This document shows positions 31,873 through 43,600 of a stretch of 55,762 bases of DNA, in pieces. Numbering within the stretch: the first letter of the stretch is position 1; every line of letters begins with the position of its first letter. The stretch spans positions 1 to 55,762 of the forward strand of contig JAODBC010000054.1 of NCBI GenBank assembly GCA_025463765.1, written 5' to 3'. The notes beneath the pieces are model-generated. The model searched no databases, was not told the DNA's origin, and saw only the letters and a program-made list of their open reading frames with translations. The stretch is from Subtercola sp. Lineage in GTDB: Bacteria > Actinomycetota > Actinomycetes > Actinomycetales > Microbacteriaceae. A program made the translations under genes and the position numbers.

Positions 31873-33575
31873 GACGCGGTCTGCCACGCCAACGCGAGTT
31901 GCCGCACGGCCGCGCCCGCCTGGGGTCCCGCGAACGCTCCCGTCGCGAGCGCCAGAGTGCTATGTTGCCCTTCGGCCGGTTGAACGACCGCTTCAGAAGA
32001 AACCTGCTCGTCGAGCACATGATCGATACCGAAGCTCGGGGTGAGAAACACGTAATGCAGCACCGGATGCTGCGTGCCAGGGTCGACCGCCGCGTACGCC
32101 AGATCGGGCGTGCCGTCGTTGTTGAAGTCCCACGTTGCGGTGCCGACAGACACATCGGCCATCGAGGTACTGAATCCGAGCGACACCGGGCCGGCCACAA
32201 CGTCGAGGCTGGTGCCGCCCGCCGCCGGCGTGCTGTAGCGCAGGAATTCCGCACTGACTGCGCCCTGGGCATCCGTGTAGGTGACGATCAGTTCGGGAAT
32301 GTTGTCTCCGTCGACGTCGGCCGCCTTCACCGTGATCGGGCCGGGCCCGACGCTGGGGAGGGCCGACGAAGGCGCGGTGACAACGAGAGGGCCCGGGCCG
32401 ACGTTGTAGTCGAGCACCCGAACTTCGAGGGCTCCGCTCGAGTCGGCGTAGGCGACCGCCGCTTCGTCACGCGGCAGGCCGTCGGCCGCAGCGACCTGGT
32501 TGAGGTCTGCGGCCACGAGGTCGAAGGCCGGGTTCAGGGTGGCCGGCAGGCTACCCGCGGCAGACCACGATGGCGGAATCGCCGACGGCTGGATGAGCCG
32601 GTTGAACCGCCAACTGTTCGTGATACCCGGCGTCGGCGTCGCCAGAATGAGATTCGCGAAGGAGTCGTCGAGCGTCAGATCGAGGCCCGTCGCCTCGTTG
32701 CGCAGAAAACAGTAGGTGCCCGACGAATCGGCCGAGGTCACGGGCATCCACACCTCTGCCGCGTTCGAACTGTTGCAGAAGTCGACGCCGACGGCCGACC
32801 CGGCGGTGGTGCCGACCGGTGTGAGGCAGGTACCGTCGGCTCGGCTGGCGAAGCGCACGAGTTGCTGCCCGTTCGACGTACCGGCATCGAGCACCGACCA
32901 CTGTTCGATGGGCGCGGGCGACGTCGACTGAATGTCGCTCACAGCGATCTGCGAGCCCATCGGCTCTGACAGCTGCGCTGCCGTGTTCGTCACGACCTGA
33001 TCGGATTCCTGCTTCTTGATGAGCATCGTCTGGCCGACCGGCAGTGGTTCGAGAAAGTCTTCGCCGATCGTGTTGAAGTCGGCGTTCTGCCACTCGGCCG
33101 AATCGTTCGTCGACGAGAGCTGGATGACCGGGTCACCCGGCCCTGCAGATGTGGCCTGCAAGGCGAGCGTACGTTCGGCGAACGGCGAGGTGAAGTGGCC
33201 GGCCACCGACGCGCCCTGCGTCGTGAGCGGCGCTCGACCCGCCCGGGCCGGAGACGTCGACGGATCGCCCCCGACGGTCTGCACCGTCGTGTTGCTCGGG
33301 TCGGTCTGGGCCCAGGTCTGAGATCCGGTCGCCGTGTTGGTGAGCAGAAGCTGGTCGGAGGGCAGAATCGTGCGCTCCCCGTTCATGGCGTCGACCGGCG
33401 CCGTCGACGGCGGTGAGCTCGCGTCGATGTGCGTGACATCGCCCGGCGCGGCCGCCTGCGCCACCGACGGAACAGCAAGCGCGATGAGTACGGCTCCGGC
33501 GGCGATGAGCGCACCCCCGAGCATCCGGTGGCGATCGCCTTCTCGTGCGCGTCGTGCGCCCCCACGTCTGAGCAT
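31530..33575 (-). CDS. giant wall-anchored surface protein, N-terminal part (FG-GAP-like)
   Basis: From ATG 33575 the product has a signal peptide (LGGALIAAGAVLIALAVPSV, ending AQA-AAP). A ligand-binding-like region follows with paired Cys (ADGTCLTPVG...VGVDFCN), then FG-GAP/integrin-like repeats with calcium-loop patterns (KAADVDGDNIPELIV, DFNNDGTPDLAYA). About 568 residues are meaningful. After ALAWQTAS near 31870 the frame turns into Arg-rich nonsense and stops at 31530, while the natural continuation (RISIFAYAPPTQ) is in the next frame. Start to final stop spans 4480 nt, one more than a multiple of three. Confidence 0.7.
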   Translation of the reverse strand: MLRRGGARRAREGDRHRMLGGALIAAGAVLIALAVPSVAQAAAPGDVTHIDASSPPSTAPVDAMNGERTILPSDQLLLTNTATGSQTWAQTDPSNTTVQTVGGDPSTSPARAGRAPLTTQGASVAGHFTSPFAERTLALQATSAGPGDPVIQLSSTNDSAEWQNADFNTIGEDFLEPLPVGQTMLIKKQESDQVVTNTAAQLSEPMGSQIAVSDIQSTSPAPIEQWSVLDAGTSNGQQLVRFASRADGTCLTPVGTTAGSAVGVDFCNSSNAAEVWMPVTSADSSGTYCFLRNEATGLDLTLDDSFANLILATPTPGITNSWRFNRLIQPSAIPPSWSAAGSLPATLNPAFDLVAADLNQVAAADGLPRDEAAVAYADSSGALEVRVLDYNVGPGPLVVTAPSSALPSVGPGPITVKAADVDGDNIPELIVTYTDAQGAVSAEFLRYSTPAAGGTSLDVVAGPVSLGFSTSMADVSVGTATWDFNNDGTPDLAYAAVDPGTQHPVLHYVFLTPSFGIDHVLDEQVSSEAVVQPAEGQHSTLALATGAFAGPQAGAAVRQLALAWQTASGSYLDLRLRPADAVGHRVGRSGTHLVGGADQAERRSDAAITGTLACRGWVRRGRWSRASGHLGHRGIDLLRGTVGRQRHDLARATRHAVADEQHVHRSRVGGVVRSHGVRSQR

Positions 33576-33778
33576 GCTGGTCTCTCTGGTCGGCCCTCAC
33601 ACCCGCCGCGTTGCAGGTGCACGCGTCGCCGCGTGTCCTCCGGTGATCGCTCCCCCAGTTTCGAGGATGCCGCGTTCGCGCGTCAAGAAGCAGTCGAGTC
33701 GCAGGTGGTTCGGGCTCACATCGAAGGCGGCGTCGACTTCTCCTCCGTCGCCCTCCCTTGCTGAGGTAGCGTCGCCGC
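33576..33778. other. 203-bp spacer between two surface-protein genes
   Basis: No gene or clear hairpin. It must hold the promoter of the gene starting at 33575, but no strong -35/-10 pair stands out. Confidence 0.4.
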
Positions 33779-35614
<1,836 letters not shown>

Positions 35615-35853
35615 ATCTTCCCCCTCGTGAAGCCCGACCGACCTCAGCATGGCACGGCCGTCGCTGCCCGCCACTAGGAGTTTCTCCTAGCCTCCTCGCG
35701 AGCTGTCGCCTCCTCGCAGCACGCCGGGTTATACGTGCGAAACCACCGAACGTCTAGCACTAACCTCAGCCGCACTCGCGAAGTACCGTGGCAGTTGTGG
35801 GTGATCGCCGCCCAAACCGGAGCGATCGTCACCTCAACCGAAGGGAGACCCTC

Positions 35854-36024
35854 ATGGGTATCGGAGACAAAATCAGCAACGCCGCAGAAGACACCAAGGG
35901 CAAGGCCAAAGAAGCTGTCGGCAAGGCGACCGACAACGATTCACAGGTCGCCGAGGGCAAAGCAGATCAAGCTTCGGCGGGCGTGAAGAAGGTCGGCGAA
36001 GACGTGAAAGACGCGTTCAAGTAA
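35854..36024 (+). CDS. CsbD family stress protein
   Basis: A 56-residue Lys/Ala/Glu-rich protein with the CsbD pattern (KISNAAEDTKGKAKEAVGKA then QVAEGKADQA). Family members are small, mostly helical, general-stress proteins of unknown mechanism. AAGGGAG precedes ATG 35854. The 179 bp upstream contain no gene and should hold its promoter; GGGTTATAC near 35727 is a possible alternative-sigma element, not more. Confidence 0.88.
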   Translation: MGIGDKISNAAEDTKGKAKEAVGKATDNDSQVAEGKADQASAGVKKVGEDVKDAFK

Positions 36025-36051
36025 CTCGACATACCACGATGAACGGGCTGG

Positions 36052-36738
36052 CTACGTTGTCGTCGTCGTCGACGGCGACAACGGGCGGTCGCCGTCGATA
36101 ATGAGGCCGTCGGCGATGGCTTGGGTGCGCATGGCGACCTTGGCCGAGACGTTGATTCCCACGGCCCGGTACTTCGACCGGATGCGTTTGAGATCGGATT
36201 TCGCGGTGTGCTCGGAGATGCGCAGAGCGGCGGCGATGCGCTTCGCCGACTCTCCCGAGCTGTAGAGCGCCATGACCTGTCGCTCTCGCAACGAGAGCTC
36301 GGGCATCCCGGCGACCGCCTCGAGCTGCACGGCGAGTTTCGGCGACACGAACCGCTCGCCCGCCACGGTCGCACGCACGGCCAGCACGATGGTCTCGGCT
36401 CCCTCGCTCTTCACGAGGTAGCCCTGCGCCCCGGCCGCAAGCGCCTCGCGCACCACAGCGGGCTCGGAGTACGTGCTCATCACCACCGTCGCGACGCCGG
36501 CCGTGCCGAGAGCGCGAAGTTTCACCGAAACCGGCAGGTCGTCTTTGAGGTCGAGGTCGAGAAGCACCGCGTCGACCGGGAATTCCGGATGCGCGAGCAG
36601 CTCGGTCCACGAGGCGACAGCGGCGACCAGCGCGATGTCGTCGGCGGCGCCTTTCACCCACTCGGTGAGGGCCGCGAGCAGCATGCGATGGTCGTCGACG
36701 ATCGCAAGCCGGATGAGCGGGCACGAGTTTTCTGTCAT
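36052..36738 (-). CDS. LuxR family response regulator
   Basis: A 228-residue regulator: receiver domain with VDDHRMLL, the phospho-acceptor region AVLLDLDLKDD and Lys in GYLVKSEGAE; C-terminal helix-turn-helix LSLRERQVMALYSSGESAKR continuing HTAKSDLKRIRSKY. It ends with five Thr residues from an ACG/ACA repeat. It is divergent from a sensor kinase starting at 36786, its probable partner; only 47 bp separate the starts, so the promoters overlap. Confidence 0.9.
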   Translation of the reverse strand: MTENSCPLIRLAIVDDHRMLLAALTEWVKGAADDIALVAAVASWTELLAHPEFPVDAVLLDLDLKDDLPVSVKLRALGTAGVATVVMSTYSEPAVVREALAAGAQGYLVKSEGAETIVLAVRATVAGERFVSPKLAVQLEAVAGMPELSLRERQVMALYSSGESAKRIAAALRISEHTAKSDLKRIRSKYRAVGINVSAKVAMRTQAIADGLIIDGDRPLSPSTTTTT

Positions 36739-36785
36739 ATGTTCATACTCGTGACTCGACTCCTGTCGCGCGTCGGTGCGCTGCC

Positions 36786-37973
36786 GTGATAGCCCTCGAC
36801 GAGGCGGTGGCCTCCGCCGAGCGGCCCGGCCTCGCGGTGGTGTGTGCGCGGCGCTTCGGGGTAATCTTCGCCCTGTCGGCGGCGCTCAATCTCATTCTGC
36901 CTGAACTCGGTCGCCTTTCAGCATTCACCCCCGCCCTCGCCGGGCTCGCTCTCGTCACCGCGGGATTCTGGCTGGTGCCGCACCGGGGCACGACCTCGTG
37001 GCTCGCACTCGTCTATACCGCCGGGCTCGCGACCCTTGCCACGTTTCTGCTGCCCGGTTCGGGAGTCGATGACCCGTCGACGCTCGCGACCGTCACGGCG
37101 GTCTCGTCGTTCGCCATCCCCTCGGTGCTCGTGGCGGTCGCGGGCCGCCGTGGCGCTACTATTCGCGCCATTGTGTGCGTCGCGGTCGTCGCTGCAATGC
37201 CCGTCGCGGTGCTCGCAGCCCTCGCCACGGCACCGGAAGGGCGTGCGCCGTTCGTTGTACTCGCCGTCATCAGCGGGTGGGCGGCTCTCACCGGCGCCGG
37301 TATCTGGCTCACCCTCAGCGAGAAACGAGCGAATACGGGCGTGCAACGGCTGAGGCAGGGCTTCGCCGCCGAGCGCCGCTTCACCGAGGCCGAAGCCGAA
37401 CTGCGCTACGGCGCCCGCATGATGCATGACACCGTGCTCGCGACCCTCACCCTCGTGGCCGGCGAGGGCAAAGGAGTGCGCCCCGATGCGCTTCGGGCCC
37501 AGGCTGCCGCCGACAGCGCCCTGCTCGAGCGATTGCGCACGCACGGCACCCTCGACGCACCCGAAGCAACTGACTCCCCACCCCACCCCGCGCCGGGCGG
37601 CCCCTCGCCCTGGGCCGTGGTCGATGATTGGGGATTCGCTCACGGCTTCGACATCGACTGGCATGGCGAACGAGCCGTCGATGTCGCCCCCGCACAACAG
37701 GATGCCCTCGTGCGGGCCATCGCCGAATGCCTCGAGAACGCACGGCGGCACTCGGGCAGGCGCCGCGCCGAGGTCACCGTCACCAACGAGGCCGGCCGGC
37801 TCGTGGCCATCGTGACCGACACCGGCGTCGGGTTCGATCCCGCCGCCGTGCCGAGCGGTCGGCTGGGGCTCGCCCAGTCGGTAGAGGCGCGCATCGCGTC
37901 GGTCGGCGGCACGGCTCGCGTGTTCTCCTCGCCCGGCCGCGGCACAACGGTGCTGCTCGAGGTGCCCCGGTGA
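36786..37973 (+). CDS. sensor histidine kinase
   Basis: A 395-residue protein starting at GTG 36786. N-terminal membrane helices (about 25-175) have little outside the membrane, then a short cytoplasmic linker and the H-box YGARMMHDTVLATLTLVAG with His214. The HATPase part has ALVRAIAECLENARRHSG and VTDTGVGFDPAAVPSGRLGL. The His-box with D-T-V is the NarL-type (HisKA_3-like) form. It overlaps the next gene by GTGA. Signal unknown; the intramembrane layout suggests envelope sensing. Confidence 0.85.
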   Translation: MIALDEAVASAERPGLAVVCARRFGVIFALSAALNLILPELGRLSAFTPALAGLALVTAGFWLVPHRGTTSWLALVYTAGLATLATFLLPGSGVDDPSTLATVTAVSSFAIPSVLVAVAGRRGATIRAIVCVAVVAAMPVAVLAALATAPEGRAPFVVLAVISGWAALTGAGIWLTLSEKRANTGVQRLRQGFAAERRFTEAEAELRYGARMMHDTVLATLTLVAGEGKGVRPDALRAQAAADSALLERLRTHGTLDAPEATDSPPHPAPGGPSPWAVVDDWGFAHGFDIDWHGERAVDVAPAQQDALVRAIAECLENARRHSGRRRAEVTVTNEAGRLVAIVTDTGVGFDPAAVPSGRLGLAQSVEARIASVGGTARVFSSPGRGTTVLLEVPR

Positions 37974-39163
37974 GCAGCACACTCGCGCAACTGCTGGCCG
38001 CACACCGCGGCGGACCGGCCGCACTCGGCCGGCTCACCGCCCGCATCCGCCGCGACCGCTCCGTGAGCGCCGGGTACCTCGGGCTCGCCTTCACCGCGCT
38101 CGCCGGCCTGCTGCTCGTTCGCGGTCTCGCCTCGCTCGCCTGGTCGTGGACGGATGCCCCGGGCCGCTGGCTCTCGCTCGTGGCGTGGTTGCTCGTCGCA
38201 CTCGGATTGGCCACCGCCATTCTGGCCGCCCGGCTGAGCGGCGGCGTGCTGCCCGCCCGGTTCTCGCACGTCGTGGTGGCCGCCGGCGTGCTGGCGGTCG
38301 TCGCCGACCTTGCGGCCTTCGCGCTCGGCGGCGCATCCGCCCCGCTGTATCCGACCGCCCCGATCGGCTTCGGGGCGTGCCTTCTCGCCTGCCTGCCGTA
38401 CCAGCCGTTGCGCCGCAGTGTTGTCGGTGCGGGCATCCTCGCCGCCGCTGGCGTCGCTACGGTCTCCGTCGGCTGGGTCATCGACCCGTCGAGCGTGTCG
38501 ACCGTCGTGACGGCCTTTCTGCTCGGGCTCACGCCGGTCGCCGCCGGCATCTCGATGATCCACGCCACCGACCGCAATCTGGCGACGAAGATCGATCGGG
38601 CCGTCACCGAGAGCCTGCTCGCGGCGCCCGCGCTCGCCCACGGCGTGCTCGCCGTCTCCGACCTGCGGCGACTCGACGCCGACTCCGAACGCCTGCTCAC
38701 CGAGATCGCACTGCTGCCGCCAGACCGGCCGATCGATGCCTCGACGGCCGCAGCCGCAGCCGCACTCGGCGACGCCCTGCGACACGCCTTGATTACCGAC
38801 CACAAGCAGTCCTGGCTGCAGATCGCCGTGGGCGAATCGGATGCCCTCGCCCGCGCCGTGCGAATCGACGACCCCTCCGTGCTCGCGGCCCGGCTCGACC
38901 CCGACCGCCGTCGCACGCTGCTCGCGCTCGTCTGGCTGTGCGTGTCCGACGCGGCAACCGCTGCACCCATCGCGTCCGCCGTCGTCAGCGAGCCGACCCT
39001 GCAGCTGACCTTCACTGACGCACCGGCCGTCGTGGTCTTCACCCTGCTCGGAACCCACCGACGCCCCATCGACCCGGCGGTATGGCGCATGTTCGTGCAA
39101 CTGGGTCGCCACACTATCGACCTCGGGGCAGGCCGGATGCTCGTGGCCGTCGAGCTCGACTGA
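37970..39163 (+). CDS. membrane protein coupled to the sensor kinase
   Basis: A 397-residue protein from GTG 37970. About six hydrophobic helices lie between residues 35 and 195 (LGLAFTALAGLLLVRGLASL the first), followed by a roughly 200-residue cytoplasmic domain of mixed helices (TDRNLATKIDRAVTESLLAA). That region could resemble a catalytically dead kinase dimerisation/ATPase module, with no His-box or N-box. No family recognised. The 4-nt overlap with the kinase implies a common complex or signal. Confidence 0.7.
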   Translation: MSSTLAQLLAAHRGGPAALGRLTARIRRDRSVSAGYLGLAFTALAGLLLVRGLASLAWSWTDAPGRWLSLVAWLLVALGLATAILAARLSGGVLPARFSHVVVAAGVLAVVADLAAFALGGASAPLYPTAPIGFGACLLACLPYQPLRRSVVGAGILAAAGVATVSVGWVIDPSSVSTVVTAFLLGLTPVAAGISMIHATDRNLATKIDRAVTESLLAAPALAHGVLAVSDLRRLDADSERLLTEIALLPPDRPIDASTAAAAAALGDALRHALITDHKQSWLQIAVGESDALARAVRIDDPSVLAARLDPDRRRTLLALVWLCVSDAATAAPIASAVVSEPTLQLTFTDAPAVVVFTLLGTHRRPIDPAVWRMFVQLGRHTIDLGAGRMLVAVELD

Positions 39164-39302
39164 CCCGCAGTCTTTCACGCGCGGCGCCTTCGGTCTGCTT
39201 CACTCTGAGTGTTCTCTCACGTAGTCTGTCGTTGCGACCCATTCGGGGGTCACGTCGCTGCCGTGAACTCCGGCAGCAACCGGTCATCGAAGAGGATCAC
39301 CT
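39164..39302 (+). promoter_or_regulatory. upstream region of the ROK gene
   Basis: No gene. GAAGAGGATCACCT before GTG 39303 is a reasonable ribosome site. No clear operator is visible. Confidence 0.4.
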
Positions 39303-40475
39303 GTGTCAGTCTCAGCCACGACCCCACCGGGAGCCGGCGACCACCTCGAGTTCATCCGCCGCGCGGGCCACACCACCCGCCGGGCGATCGCCGAGCACAC
39401 CGGCCTTTCGCGCAGTGTCGTCGCCCAGACCGTCTCCGAACTCATCGCTCAGGGTCTGGTCATCGAGCACCGCCTCAGTACAGCGGCGGTTACGGCGGCG
39501 GCCTCGGCCGGTCGGGCGAGAGCGGCCCGCGGTCGCCCGACCGCCGTGCTGCAGCTGGCGAGGCAGCACGGCGTCGTCGTCGCCTGCGACATCGGGCACC
39601 GGCACGTCACGGTGGCGATCGCCGATCTGCACGGCCACCTGATCGCCGAGCAGAGCATCGACTTCCCTGTCGACGAGGGCTCTGCACAGACCTTCTCTGC
39701 GACCCACGCACTTGTCTTCCGACTGCTCGATGAGGCCCGATCGACGGTGGCCGACGTGTGCGGGTTCGGGGTCTCACTTCCGTTTCCCATCACGACAGGC
39801 CGAGCATCCGTGCCGATCCCGACCGTGCGGGCCCCCTCGAACCTCGACGGATGGCACAGCACAAACCTCACCGACGCCACCCCAGCCGGTCTCAGCTGCC
39901 CCGTCGTCATCGACAACGACGCCAATTTCGGCGCCTGGGGCGAGCGGATGGTCGGCAACTCCGCAGCCATCGACAACTTGCTCTACGTGAAGTTGAGCGA
40001 CGGCATCGGGGCAGGGCTCATCGTCAACGGCACCCTGCTCGCCGGCGCGACCGGACTCGGCGGCGAAATGGGCCATATCGAGGTGCAAGCCGGCGGCGCC
40101 CTCTGCCGGTGCGGGCGCCGAGGGTGCCTCGAGGCCGTGGTCGCAGACTGTCTGCCCGATTACCACCGTGCAGGCCTGCGTGTCGGCCGCGCGGTGGCAC
40201 AGCTCTGTGCGTTCGTCGACCCGGAGGTGGTGGTTCTGGGTGGCCGGGTCGGTTCGATGGGTGAGCCGCTGCTCGCCGGGGTTCGGCAGGCGCTTGCCGA
40301 CTACAGTCTCGACGGCACGGTGAGCGTGGTCGTTCGATCGGCCGCCTGGGGTGCGCGATCGGAGTTGATGGGCATCATCGACAGAACGCTGGCGGCGGCT
40401 TGGGCATCCGATCGCATCGCCGGGCGGCGCAGCCCGCGCGAGGCTTCTGCTGCCTACGACCGCCGGTCCGCGTGA
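39303..40475 (+). CDS. ROK family transcriptional regulator
   Basis: A 390-residue sugar-responsive repressor. The N-terminal winged helix-turn-helix is HTTRRAIAEHTGLSRSVVAQ; the ROK fold follows with CDIGHRHVTVAIADL, VIDNDANFGAWGE (catalytic-type Asp kept), GIGAGLIVNGTLLAG and the zinc motif GHIEVQAGGALCRCGRRGCL. It starts at GTG 39303. The next gene is a GH3 beta-glucosidase-like enzyme on the same strand with an inverted repeat before it, so local control of glycan use by a ROK repressor is likely. Confidence 0.88.
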   Translation: MSVSATTPPGAGDHLEFIRRAGHTTRRAIAEHTGLSRSVVAQTVSELIAQGLVIEHRLSTAAVTAAASAGRARAARGRPTAVLQLARQHGVVVACDIGHRHVTVAIADLHGHLIAEQSIDFPVDEGSAQTFSATHALVFRLLDEARSTVADVCGFGVSLPFPITTGRASVPIPTVRAPSNLDGWHSTNLTDATPAGLSCPVVIDNDANFGAWGERMVGNSAAIDNLLYVKLSDGIGAGLIVNGTLLAGATGLGGEMGHIEVQAGGALCRCGRRGCLEAVVADCLPDYHRAGLRVGRAVAQLCAFVDPEVVVLGGRVGSMGEPLLAGVRQALADYSLDGTVSVVVRSAAWGARSELMGIIDRTLAAAWASDRIAGRRSPREASAAYDRRSA

Positions 40476-40564
40476 GCTCGACACGAAGCGCGCGCGAAGC
40501 GGGCGTGACCCCAGCACAGTTTCGATATCGTCCTGTCGCCGGACTAATTCGCACGATGTACTGA

Positions 40565-40592
40565 CAGAACTGCCTGTTACACGGCAGTGCTG
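40565..40592 (+). promoter_or_regulatory. inverted repeat upstream of the GH3 gene (candidate ROK operator)
   Basis: CAGAACTGCC (40565-40574) and GGCAGTGCTG (40583-40592) form 10-bp arms with one mismatch around an 8-nt centre. CTGTTAC is also directly repeated (40574-40580, 40594-40600). It ends 8 nt before the GAAGGAG Shine-Dalgarno, so it could be an operator or an mRNA hairpin. Confidence 0.5.
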
Positions 40593-40612
40593 TCTGTTAC
40601 GAAGGAGTGACT

Positions 40613-43600
40613 GTGCCTGCACTCGGCCAGAGGTCTGCCGCCCATTCTCATCGACGCCGTCGCAGCCCGCTGCGGGCCTTGCTCAGCGCGGGGGTCGTCT
40701 CGGCCCTGATCGGTGGCGCCCTCGTGGTGGGCCAGACCGCGAGCGCGGCAGAGCCCGACCTCGCGCGAACAGGCACCACCACCGCCTCGGCGTCGCAGAA
40801 CGATCAAGACGGCAACTTTCCGGCCTCTAACGCCACCGACGGCGACGCGACTACTCGCTGGGCCAGCGGCAACGGGCCCGACTCCGACACCACCTTCACC
40901 GCGTCGCTGACCAGCGACCTCGGCCAGGTCGCGACCCTCACCGGCGTTTCCATCAGCTGGGAGGCCGCCTACGCGGTGGCCTACGACGTGCAGGTCGCCC
41001 AGGCGAACCCCGACGACGAGACGAGCTGGAGCACGGCTGCGTCTGAGACCGCGGGTGCCGGCGGCACCGAGCAGGTCGCTTTCGCCACGCCGACGGATGC
41101 CCGTTACGTACGTCTGGCAATGCTGAAGCGTGCCGCGGCCACCTGGGATGCCCCGACACTGCACTATTACGGCTACTCGGTGTACTCGTTCGAGGTACAC
41201 GGCACCGTCGCGGTGCCGACAGCCGGGTTCGAGCAGACCGCCGTCTCGGTGGGGGCCGGGGCCGATGCATCCGTCGCCGTGAGCCTCAACAGCCCCGCAG
41301 CGACCGACCAGAACGTACACGTGACCAGCGCCGACGGCACCGCAGTTGCCGGCACCGACTACACCGCGGTCGACCAGACCGTCACGATTGCGGCCGGTCA
41401 GACGTCGGCGTCGTTCACCGTTCCGACGGTGTCGCACGGCGCGCTCGCCCCTCAACGTGACTTCACACTGAAGCTCAGCGACCCGTCGGCCGGCATCACC
41501 GTCGGCAGCCGCGATTCCGCGGTCGTGAGCATCCACCCCACCGGAACGCTGCCGAACAACGGCACAACGACGGTCATTCAGAACTTCGAGGCCGGCGTTC
41601 CGGCCGACTACTCGACGTGGGCGAGCGCCGACAGCCTCAAGCCCGTGCTGACGACCACGGTCGACGACACCATCGTGGGCGCACCGGCCGACAACCACGT
41701 GCTCGTGGCGACGGTCACCGGCACCCCGACCGCAAGCGACTGGTTCGGCTTCACCAACGACACCAGCCCGAAAGACTGGTCGGCATCTGACGGCTTCAGC
41801 TTCTGGTTCTTGGGCCAGGGAACGGGCAAAACACTCGAATACGAGCTCAAGAGCGGCGGACAGATCTTCGACCAGAACGTGGTCGACGACAGCACGGGCT
41901 GGCGCCAGCTCAGCGTTCTCTTCGACGACCTGCGCCTGAAGGGCAACCACTCCGACCCCGCGCGCTTCTTGCCGTCGGCCTCGGCCGGCTTCGCGGTAAC
42001 GCTCACCGGCCTCGGCTCGGGCACCTACTCCTTCGACGACTTCGCCACGTTCGAGCGCGCCACGACGCTCGAAGACTTTCAGGGCAACGTTCCGATCGGT
42101 TCGTCGACCGACCCCGTCGGATTCTTCACCTGGGGCTCGGCAGACAACCTCGCCACGATGGCCGTGACCGACCAGGCCCGCGGCGACGTGCCCGACAACA
42201 AGGTACTGAGCGGTACGTACCAGATCCCGGCCGGCGGCTACGCGGGCTTCAGCGATAACCTCTCGTCGTCACAAGACTGGAGCTCGTACCGCGGAATCCG
42301 CTTCTGGTGGTACGCCTCAGAGGCCAGCAACCCCGCCTCACCGACCGCTGGCGATGACATCAAGGTCGAGCTCAAAGACGGCGGCCCCGACGGCGAGCAC
42401 TCCGAGCTCTGGTCGACCACGTTCAAAGACAACTGGGGCAGCTCGTCGAGCCGCTGGAAGCTGGTCGAGCTGCCGTTCTCGGCGTTCACGATCGGTGCGT
42501 ACCAGCCCGGCAGCGCCGCCACCCAGAACGGCACGCTCGACCTGACCAGCGCGTGGGGTTTCGCTATCACCTTCGCGCCTGGCAAGCCCACGAGCACCGG
42601 CTGGGCCATCGATGACGCCCAGATCTACGGCACCCCGGCGCAGGCCGCGAACCTCACAGTGAGCTCGTCGAAAGACGTCTACATCGTGAACCCCGGCGAG
42701 ACGGCTTCGGTCGGCCTCACCCTCACCACCTCCAACGGGGATGCCCTGACCTCGCCGGTCACAGTGAAGTACTCCCCCGGCAGCGGTACCGCCACGGTCG
42801 GCACTCACGTCGAAGACTTCACCGGATCGGTGACATTCGCGGCCGGCGCGGCCTCCGGATCGACGCAGAACTTCGACGTGAAAACGATCGCGACGTCGGG
42901 CGGTGACCAGTCGCGAAGCATCCCGGTGGTGCTTGATGCGGCCGGCGCCCAGCTGCCCGCATCCGCCCCTCGCGTTGTCATCAACGCTCACGGCCTGCCG
43001 TACCTCGATTCGTCGCTGCCGATCGCGACCCGTGTCGACGACCTGATGAGCCGCATGACGCTGGCCGAGAAGGTCGGCCAGATGACGCAGGCCGAGCGCC
43101 TGGGGCTCTCGAGCCCGAGCCAGATCGCCGACCTCGGCCTCGGCTCGATTTTGTCGGGCGGCGGGTCGACTCCCACGGCGAACACGCCAGAGGCCTGGGC
43201 CGACATGGTCGACGGGTTCCAGTCGCAGGCTCTCTCCACCTCGCTGCAGATTCCACTGCTCTACGGCGCCGACGCGGTGCACGGCCACAGCAATGTGCTC
43301 GACGCCACGATCTTTCCGCACAACATCGGCCTGGGCGCCACGCGTGACCCCGCGCTGATCGGGACGTTGGCGCAAGACACCGCGGTCGAGACCAAGGTGA
43401 CCGGCGTGAACTGGGCGTTCGCGCCCTGCCTCTGCGTCAGCCGCGATGAGCGCTGGGGCCGCACCTACGAGTCGTTCGGCGAAGACCCGGCACTCGTCAC
43501 GAGCTTCTCGGCCGCCAACATCGTGGGCCTGCAGGGCAGCGACCCAACAGACAAGTCGGGCCCCGACAAGGTGCTCGCCACGGCGAAGCACTGGGCAGGC

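Noticed and set aside
31873..32272. ATG 32272 as start of the 1058-residue surface ORF
   Set aside because: The first 130 or so residues are Arg-rich shadow; the real N-terminus is in the other frame from 33575.
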